Below, piece after piece: positions 1-6,759 of a DNA stretch of 6,759 bases. The notes under the pieces were generated by a model. It worked only from the letters and a program-made list of their open reading frames with translations. It ran no database searches and was not told the DNA's origin. The translations under genes and the position numbers were made by a program. Source of the stretch: Phenylobacterium sp. (GTDB taxonomy: Bacteria; Pseudomonadota; Alphaproteobacteria; Caulobacterales; Caulobacteraceae); contig JAQGIJ010000113.1 in NCBI GenBank assembly GCA_028291285.1, forward strand, positions 1 to 6,759, given 5' to 3'. Every line of letters starts with the position of its first letter. Position 1 is the first letter of the stretch.

Positions 1-1643
<1,643 letters not shown>

Positions 1644-1646
1644 CGG

Positions 1647-1686
1647 GCGTCCGCGTCTTTCGAAATGAGAAGGAATTCGCGGACGC
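1647..1686 (-). repeat. 9-bp perfect inverted repeat directly upstream of ettA
   Basis: Arms 1647-1655 (GCGTCCGCG) and 1678-1686 (CGCGGACGC) are exact reverse complements separated by 22 bases. In the ettA mRNA the second arm would end three bases before the AUG, so the stem would cover the initiation region. The loop carries a pyrimidine run (CCTTCTC) on the minus strand. There is no T-tract, so it does not look like a terminator for the exported-protein gene upstream. In such a GC-rich sequence a repeat of this size can occur by chance; a regulatory role is inference. Confidence 0.4.
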
Positions 1687-1733
1687 AGATAGCGGTCGCT
1701 CACGCCCGGCGCAATGCGGCGGGCGCAGGAGAC

Positions 1734-2030
1734 CTACCGAGCCGCCACCGGCGAGCTGGTGGCGTAGCGGTTGCAGCGGGCGAGCGCGTCGGGGGCGAGC
1801 TCGCGGCCGCGGCTGACGTAGCGGGTCACCGGACCGATCACCTCCACGACCCGCTGGCATTCGCGCAGCAGCTGCGCCGAGCTCCGGCCGCCGAGCGGGG
1901 AGTCGGCGCGCCAGACGATGGCGCGCGCGGCCTGGTCCGGCGGCGGAGCGGCCGACGTCTGGGCGCAGGCGGGGGTCGACGCGAGCGCCGCAGCGGCGGC
2001 GATCACGCCCAACACGCTGAAACTTTGCAT
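1734..2030 (-). CDS. Small exported protein of unknown function (98 aa)
   Basis: I do not recognise the family. Residues 1-23 form a signal peptide: a hydrophobic alanine-rich core followed by ACA|Q, a good signal peptidase I site after residue 23. The mature part of about 75 residues has exactly two cysteines (Cys58 in RECQ and Cys86 in ARCN), which could form one disulfide in the periplasm. The Cys22 context (TPAC) is a poor lipobox, so a lipoprotein is unlikely. The ATG at 2030 is chosen because GGAAGGG lies eight bases upstream and the signal peptide begins there. The longer reading from 2099 would run through the operator repeats and bury the signal peptide. The gene is divergent from the TetR-family gene and shares its control region, so it is probably a target of that repressor. 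ettA follows 90 bp downstream on the same strand and could receive read-through. The UrcA family was considered because it contains small exported alphaproteobacterial proteins, but its core pattern is not visible. Confidence 0.75.
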   Translation of the reverse strand: MQSFSVLGVIAAAAALASTPACAQTSAAPPPDQAARAIVWRADSPLGGRSSAQLLRECQRVVEVIGPVTRYVSRGRELAPDALARCNRYATSSPVAAR

Positions 2031-2053
2031 TTTCGTGTCCCTTCCATTAGATA

Positions 2054-2073
2054 AAAGAGCACGACCGGTCGCT
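2054..2073. promoter_or_regulatory. Putative TetR-family operator, copy 1
   Basis: AAAGAGCACGACCGGTCGCT contains the perfect 10-bp palindrome CGACCGGTCG at 2062-2071, a shape common for TetR-type operators. It matches copy 2 at 18 of 20 positions, 27 bp away. It lies between the two divergent start codons (2030 minus, 2120 plus), 23 bp upstream of the exported-protein gene, so a bound repressor would sit over its promoter or leader. Binding by the adjacent TetR-like protein is inferred from position. Confidence 0.65.
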
Positions 2074-2080
2074 AACTCTG

Positions 2081-2100
2081 AAAGAGCACGATCGGTCACT
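2081..2100. promoter_or_regulatory. Putative TetR-family operator, copy 2
   Basis: AAAGAGCACGATCGGTCACT repeats copy 1 with two substitutions, which weaken the central palindrome (CGATC/GGTCA against CGACC/GGTCG), so it may be the lower-affinity site. It ends eight bases before the AAGGAG of the tetR gene and falls just downstream of the TTGACA box on the minus strand. Occupancy could therefore block both directions. The centre-to-centre distance of 27 bp is about two and a half helical turns. Confidence 0.62.
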
Positions 2101-2103
2101 TTC

Positions 2104-2109
2104 TGTCAA
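2104..2109 (-). promoter_or_regulatory. Candidate -35 box for the exported-protein gene
   Basis: Read on the minus strand this is a perfect TTGACA. Seventeen bases further on is CTCTTT, a poor -10, so the promoter is only partly supported. It overlaps the tetR ribosome binding site, and operator copy 2 fills the spacer region, which would fit repression by steric block. Confidence 0.35.
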
Positions 2110-2119
2110 GGAGCTTTGC

Positions 2120-2716
2120 TTGCGAAAAGGCGATGCGACCCGGGCGCGGATCCTGCAGGAGGCGGCCAAGCAGGCGGCGCAGCGCGGACTGAGCGCCGTG
2201 AGCCTCAGCGACGTGGCTTCCGCGGTGGGTCTCTCGAAGAGCGGGCTCTTCAAGCACTTCGACTCCAAGGAGGCGATGCAGCTGGCTGTGGTCGGCCAGA
2301 TCTGCCGGCAATTCATCGAGGTGGTCTGGGAGCCCGCGGTCGAGCTTCCTCCCGGTCGCCCCCGCCTCGATGCGGCGTTCAAGGGCATGCTCTACTGGGC
2401 CGAGGAGCTGTGGGCCGAGAGCGGCTGCCCGATCTGCGCCTTCAGCCTGGAACTCGACGACCAGCCGGGGCCGCTGCGCGACCACCTGCGCGAAAAGCTG
2501 GACATGTGGCGCGGCTTGCTGGTGGAGGAGTTCAAGGCGCTGCGCGATCCGCCGCTGCCGCTCGCCGAAGCGCAGCTCGCCTATTTCCAGATGCGCAGCT
2601 TCCAGCTCGGTCAGGCCGACGCCTGCCGGATGATGGAGGACGGCGGCGCCCGAAGGCTGGCGCTGGCCGCCTTCGACGCCCTGCTCGATCGCCTGAGCCA
2701 CCGCGCCGCGGCCTGA
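2120..2716 (+). CDS. TetR/AcrR-family transcriptional regulator
   Basis: One-component repressor of 198 residues, a normal TetR-family length. The N-terminal DNA-binding domain (about residues 5-50) ends with the helix-turn-helix SLSDVASAVGLSKSGLFKHF at about 28-47, including the characteristic GLSKSGLFKHF. The rest is the helical ligand-binding and dimerisation domain. Its segment around GCPIC (Cys103, Cys106) followed by LELDDQPGPLRDH recalls the YdeS-like C-terminal subfamily; the ligand is unknown. Start: TTG at 2120 with AAGGAG at 2108-2113, six bases away. No ATG or GTG fits upstream. Two operator-like repeats lie just upstream and the exported-protein gene is divergent, so autoregulation plus control of that neighbour is the simplest model. 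The csbD-like gene downstream has its own promoter and is probably not part of this unit. The four cysteines, two in a CxxC, leave room for a redox or metal effect, which is speculative. Confidence 0.92.
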   Translation: MRKGDATRARILQEAAKQAAQRGLSAVSLSDVASAVGLSKSGLFKHFDSKEAMQLAVVGQICRQFIEVVWEPAVELPPGRPRLDAAFKGMLYWAEELWAESGCPICAFSLELDDQPGPLRDHLREKLDMWRGLLVEEFKALRDPPLPLAEAQLAYFQMRSFQLGQADACRMMEDGGARRLALAAFDALLDRLSHRAAA

Positions 2717-2755
2717 GCGACGCGGCCGCAAACAACAGTTCGGTTCCGCGTCGAA

Positions 2756-2780
2756 GGAACGCGACGGCCGCTCGCACGTA
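2756..2780 (+). promoter_or_regulatory. EcfG/sigma-T-type general stress promoter of the csbD-like gene
   Basis: GGAAC (2756-2760), a 16-base spacer, then CGTA (2777-2780). The alphaproteobacterial general-stress sigma factor EcfG (SigT in Caulobacter) recognises GGAAC-N16/17-CGTT, so only the last base differs. It lies 47 bp upstream of a gene from a stress-protein family, which strengthens the call. Transcription would start near 2786-2790, leaving a leader of about 40 bases. GGAAC is also the right arm of a GTTCC-N8-GGAAC inverted repeat beginning at 2743, probably incidental. Confidence 0.6.
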
Positions 2781-2784
2781 ATGA

Positions 2785-2798
2785 GCGCCGAGAGGCGC
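2785..2798 (+). repeat. Leader hairpin with GNRA tetraloop, csbD-like mRNA
   Basis: GCGCC-GAGA-GGCGC forms a 5-bp GC stem closed by a GAGA (GNRA-class) tetraloop. It coincides with the predicted 5' end of the transcript from the 2756-2780 promoter and lies 29 bases before the start codon, clear of the AAGGA ribosome binding site at 2815-2819. It could protect the 5' end of the message. The structure is short and could be chance. Confidence 0.3.
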
Positions 2799-2827
2799 CA
2801 AGCCTCAGTCGCAGAAGGACTGTTCCG

Positions 2828-3010
2828 ATGCACAAGGACGAGATGAAGGGCGCCGCCAAGGACGCCAAGGGTTCGATGAAGGAAGCCGCCGGCAAGGCGA
2901 CCGGCGACGACAAGATGCGCGCCGAAGGCGCCGCCGAAAAGACCGCGGGCAAGATCCAAAAGGGCGTCGGCAACATGAAGGACGCCGCTCGCAACGCGCT
3001 GAAGCACTAA
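2828..3010 (+). CDS. CsbD-like stress response protein (60 aa)
   Basis: A very small, lysine- and alanine-rich, highly charged protein of 60 residues, the usual CsbD-family size. It shows the family pattern of repeated amphipathic stretches: MKGAAKDAKGSMKEAAGKATGDD, then a second stretch around AEGAAEKTAGKIQKGVGNMKDAA (residues 6-28 and 32-54, each broken here by position only). There is no signal peptide, membrane segment or cysteine, so it is cytoplasmic. CsbD was defined as a sigma-B-controlled general stress protein in Bacillus; its biochemical role is unknown. Start: ATG at 2828 with AGAAGGA eight bases upstream. It appears to be a monocistronic unit, with a general-stress-type promoter at 2756-2780 and a strong terminator 35 bp after the stop codon. 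Confidence 0.93.
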   Translation: MHKDEMKGAAKDAKGSMKEAAGKATGDDKMRAEGAAEKTAGKIQKGVGNMKDAARNALKH

Positions 3011-3045
3011 GCGCGTAACCCCTGGGGCGCAGCGCGCCCTCCATC

Positions 3046-3073
3046 GGGCCGCGCCGGCCGGCGCGGCCCTTTT
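3046..3073 (+). terminator. Intrinsic terminator after the csbD-like gene
   Basis: 3046-3069 is a perfect 24-bp palindrome starting GGGCCGCGCC and ending GGCGCGGCCC, giving a 10-bp all-GC stem with a four-base loop, followed at once by TTTT (3070-3073). On the opposite strand no T-run follows, so it acts in the plus direction. It isolates the stress gene from the yfiR-like/kinase unit that begins about 100 bp later. Confidence 0.85.
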
Positions 3074-3176
3074 GCGTGGCCTTTAGCATTGCAGTTCAAG
3101 CGCACGCCGCATTTGGCTAGACAGTAGGACGAGGTCAGCGCCGCCGGCCCGACCTAAGTCTTTTCCCGGGGACCGC

Positions 3177-3748
3177 TTGCGCCGCAGCCTCGCCGCCACC
3201 GCCACTCGACGCCGCGCAGGCGCGGCCGCGTGCGCCCTTGCCTTGGCGACGGTCCCTCTGGCCGCCTCGGTGGGGCAGGCCTGCGGCCAGTCGCTCGAGA
3301 CCGCGATCAAGGCCACCTACCTCTACAAATTTGCGCCCTTCGCCGAGTGGCCGGCGGCGGCCTTCGCCGGGCCGGCGGCGGCGTTCGTCATCTGCATCCA
3401 GGGCGCCGACCCTTTCGGAGCCCTGCTCGACCGGGCCGTGGCGAGCCAGCGGCTCAACGGGCGGCCCATCGTCGTGGAGCGCGTGAACCGGCTCGAGGCC
3501 GCCTCCGGTTGCCAGCTCGCCTATCTCGGCGGCTCGGCGGCGCAGTCGCGGGGCGCGGCCCTGCAGGCGGTGCGCGGCGCCCCGGTGCTCACCGTCACCG
3601 ACGAGGCCGACGGCGGCGGTCCCCACGGCATGATCCACTTCGTGCTGAAGAGCGGTCGCGTCCGCTTCCTGGTGGACCTGCGTCAGGCCGAGGCCGCGGG
3701 GGTGGTGATCAGCTCCAAGCTCCTGGCGCTGGCGGTGGCGGTGAACCG

Positions 3749-3752
<4 letters not shown>
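3177..3752 (+). CDS. YfiR-like periplasmic protein (DUF4154 family)
   Basis: Exported protein of 191 residues, matching the YfiR/DUF4154 family. The N-terminus is arginine-rich (RRR at 11-13), followed by a hydrophobic stretch (about 15-32) and a likely cleavage after ACG near residue 37. Family hallmarks in order: IKATYLYKFAPFAEWP (about 44-59), CIQGADPFG (73-81), the middle cysteine Cys112, GMIHFVLKSGRVRFLVDL (151-168) and SSKLLALA (179-186). Cys73 and Cys112 are 39 residues apart, the same spacing as the Cys71-Cys110 disulfide I recall for Pseudomonas YfiR; the second family disulfide is absent. YfiR holds a membrane partner inactive by binding its periplasmic domain. Start: TTG at 3177, supported weakly by GGGGA at 3168-3172; no better in-frame start precedes the signal peptide. 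Its stop overlaps the kinase start (ATGA), implying translational coupling and a joint function. No canonical promoter was evident in the gap upstream. Confidence 0.88.
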
Positions 3753-5506
<1,754 letters not shown>

Positions 5507-5641
5507 GGCTGCGCCTTGCGTCCGCCTAGATCGACGCGCATCTAGTGAAGCTGAAGTTCCGCGCCGCGCCGCCGCTCGGGCCGATGTGACGCACGCGGAC
5601 AGATGACGAAGCACGGCGACTGCTGCTAGGACCTAGGTTCT

Positions 5642-5657
5642 GGTCGGCGCGCCGACC
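5642..5657. repeat. Perfect 16-bp palindrome
   Basis: GGTCGGCGCGCCGACC reads identically on both strands. It could be an operator for a dimeric regulator or an RNA hairpin; no T-run follows. It lies five bases after the CTAGG-A-CCTAG repeat, making this the most symmetric stretch of the gap. Confidence 0.45.
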
Positions 5658-5756
5658 GAGCGACAGAGATCCAGGTCCGCCGATCCGCGGCGAGCGAGGT
5701 CGCCGTTCACGACGGCGCCCTCACCCAGTGAAGGACGAGAGAGCTGGTCAAAGTCT

Positions 5757-5783
5757 GGAACAAGACGGCAGCGCGTAACCGTT
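5757..5783 (+). promoter_or_regulatory. Weak EcfG-like promoter match upstream of the glycosyltransferase
   Basis: GGAAC (5757-5761) and CGTT (5780-5783) match both consensus elements exactly, but the spacer is 18 bases rather than 16-17, so activity is doubtful. If used, transcription would start around 5790, which would favour one of the GTG starts (5858 or 5879) over the ATG at 5795. Confidence 0.25.
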
Positions 5784-5878
5784 CGAAGCGGCGTATGGTC
5801 CAACTGGTGGGCGGGGATCAATCGGGCGCGCCGTTCGTTGGCGCATCCGCCAGTCCCGTGGACAAGAGGGCACGCCGC

Positions 5879-6759
5879 GTGTTTGACGTCATCGCCCCGG
5901 GCTCGCAGAATCTCATCCGCCTGGACTCGACTGACGCCATCGCCACCCATCCGACGGGCGCCGGCGCCTACCACCTGATCGACACCACCATGATGTACGC
6001 CCCGCGCTCCGGCGGGGTGAAACGATACCTCACCGCCAAGAGCGCCTGGCTGGCCACCCGCAGAGCCGACATCCGCCATACGCTCGTGGTGCCCGGGGCG
6101 CGCACGCGCGTGGACGCCGACGGGCTGGTGACGGTGGCGGCCGCGCGGCTGCCGTTCGGCGACGGCTATCGCATGCCGGCCAGCGTGGCGAAGTGGGAAT
6201 CGGTGCTGCGCATGCTGGAGCCGGCGATCATCGAGGCCGGCGACGTGTTCGTGCCGGGCCACGCCGCCCTGGAGGCCGGCGAGGCGCTGGGCGTGCCGGT
6301 GGTGGGCTTCTGCCACACCGACGCGGCCGCGCTGGCGGCCCTGCACCTCGGCGACTGGGCCGAGCAGCCGACCTTCAACTTCTGGGCCCAGGCCTACCAG
6401 CGGTTCGACCACGTGGTGGCGCCCAGCCGGCACACCGCCTCGCGCCTGGCCGAGGCCGGCGTGGAGCGGGTCAGCGTGCATCCGCTGGGCGTCGACACGG
6501 ACCTGTTCCACCCGAGCCGTGGGGACCGCGGCAAGCTCTTCAAGAAGTATGGCCTGCCGCACGATGCGCGACTGCTGGTGTTCGCCGGCCGGCCCGCGCG
6601 GGAGAAGAACGTCGAATCGATGGTCGCCGCCGTCGAGCGGCTGGGCGCGCCCTATTACCTGCTGCTGATCGGCGCGGGTCGCGACGCGCGCTATTCGGAC
6701 CAGGTGATCTGCGTCGACTACGAGCGCGATCCGCAGAGGCTGGCAAACCTGGTCGCCAG
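5879..6759 (+). CDS. GT4-type glycosyltransferase, N-terminal 293 codons (cut by window edge)
   Basis: Retaining GT-B glycosyltransferase of the GT4 group. The N-terminal acceptor domain shows MMYAPRSGGVKRYL (residues 38-51), whose Gly-Gly-Val loop is typical, then VPGHAAL and GFCHTD (143-148). The hinge and donor domain begin with VVAPSRHTASRL (179-190), HPLGVDTDLFHPS (201-213) and FAGRPAREKNVESM (235-248), whose Arg238 and Lys243 correspond to the usual nucleotide-diphosphate contacts. No signal peptide or membrane helix is visible, so it is cytoplasmic or peripheral, probably building a glycolipid, capsule or lipopolysaccharide glycan; donor and acceptor cannot be told. The C-terminal third, with the E-x7-E motif, is off the edge. 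Start uncertain: GTG at 5879 has AGAGGG eight bases upstream and is preferred; GTG 5858, GTG 5807 and ATG 5795 are in frame. The first ~30 residues before the conserved core look unconserved. A 309-codon open frame on the minus strand (5633-6562) is the shadow of this gene. Confidence 0.88.
   Translation, partial: MFDVIAPGSQNLIRLDSTDAIATHPTGAGAYHLIDTTMMYAPRSGGVKRYLTAKSAWLATRRADIRHTLVVPGARTRVDADGLVTVAAARLPFGDGYRMPASVAKWESVLRMLEPAIIEAGDVFVPGHAALEAGEALGVPVVGFCHTDAAALAALHLGDWAEQPTFNFWAQAYQRFDHVVAPSRHTASRLAEAGVERVSVHPLGVDTDLFHPSRGDRGKLFKKYGLPHDARLLVFAGRPAREKNVESMVAAVERLGAPYYLLLIGAGRDARYSDQVICVDYERDPQRLANLVA

Larger units (their letters stand above)
5507..5878. other. Intergenic region with several short palindromes, no convincing gene
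   Basis: About 370 bp between the kinase stop and the glycosyltransferase. Only tiny reading frames occur (for example 14 codons from 5546 and 16 from 5728), none with a ribosome binding site. Inverted repeats seen: CTAGAT/ATCTAG (5526-5531 and 5540-5545), CTAGG-A-CCTAG (5626-5636), a perfect 16-bp palindrome (5642-5657) and CGGCGA/TCGCCG (5688-5693 and 5700-5705). None is followed by a T-run, so no intrinsic terminator is evident for the kinase. A weak stress-type promoter match lies at 5757-5783. The region could hold a promoter or a small RNA, but nothing proves either. Confidence 0.5.

Noticed and set aside
1734..2030. UrcA-family assignment of the small exported protein
   Set aside because: Size and export fit, but the characteristic tyrosine/aspartate-leucine core and C-terminal pattern are not visible.
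2031..2099. Upstream start at 2099 for the exported protein (121 aa)
   Set aside because: It would translate both operator repeats and bury the signal peptide; the ATG at 2030 has a GGAAGGG ribosome binding site.
2096..3007. 303-codon open frame on the minus strand
   Set aside because: Antisense to the TetR-like and CsbD-like genes, both of which have recognisable domains and ribosome binding sites; it would also cross the stress promoter.
3086..3122. Sigma-70-like promoter (TTGCAG at 3089-3094) before the yfiR-like gene
   Set aside because: No acceptable -10 element at 16-18 bases spacing.
3230..3748. In-frame upstream extension of the kinase (173 extra codons)
   Set aside because: It would overlap the yfiR-like gene almost completely in another frame; the ATG at 3749 gives a normal N-terminus and the usual ATGA coupling.
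5633..6562. 309-codon open frame on the minus strand
   Set aside because: Covers the glycosyltransferase, whose plus-strand frame has GT4 motifs throughout; the minus frame shows none.

Overview
The window is about 70% GC with strong GC-third-position coding bias. It probably comes from an alphaproteobacterium, most likely Caulobacterales (a Caulobacter- or Phenylobacterium-like organism). This is inferred from base composition, a CsbD-type stress gene behind a GGAAC-N16-CGTA promoter that resembles the alphaproteobacterial EcfG/sigma-T consensus, and the overall gene style. The genus cannot be proven from this sequence alone.

Layout. (1) Minus strand, 1-1643: ettA, the ABC-F translational throttle ATPase, nearly complete; only its last few residues lie off the left edge. 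A 9-bp inverted repeat ends three bases before its start codon. (2) Minus strand, 1734-2030: a small exported protein of unknown function with two cysteines in the mature part. (3) Plus strand, 2120-2716: a TetR/AcrR-family repressor transcribed divergently from gene 2. The 89-bp shared region holds two tandem 20-bp operator-like repeats, so the regulator probably controls itself and the exported protein. (4) Plus strand, 2828-3010: a 60-residue CsbD-like stress protein with its own general-stress-type promoter and a strong intrinsic terminator. (5) Plus strand, 3177-5506: a two-gene unit whose ATGA junction overlaps. It encodes a YfiR-like periplasmic protein and a membrane-bound hybrid histidine kinase with a CHASE8-like periplasmic domain and a C-terminal receiver. 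(6) 5507-5878: a gap of about 370 bp with several short palindromes and no convincing gene. (7) Plus strand, 5879 to the right edge: the first 293 codons of a GT4-type glycosyltransferase.

How the parts relate. The most interesting unit is the YfiR/kinase pair. In Pseudomonas, YfiR restrains the diguanylate cyclase YfiN from the periplasm. Here the membrane partner is a hybrid kinase, so the same kind of periplasmic switch may feed a phosphorelay instead of making c-di-GMP directly. The tetR/exported-protein pair looks like a small self-contained regulatory module. ettA, csbD and the glycosyltransferase are ordinary genes, though their upstream regions carry possible control elements. I found no mobile element, CRISPR array, tRNA or rRNA.
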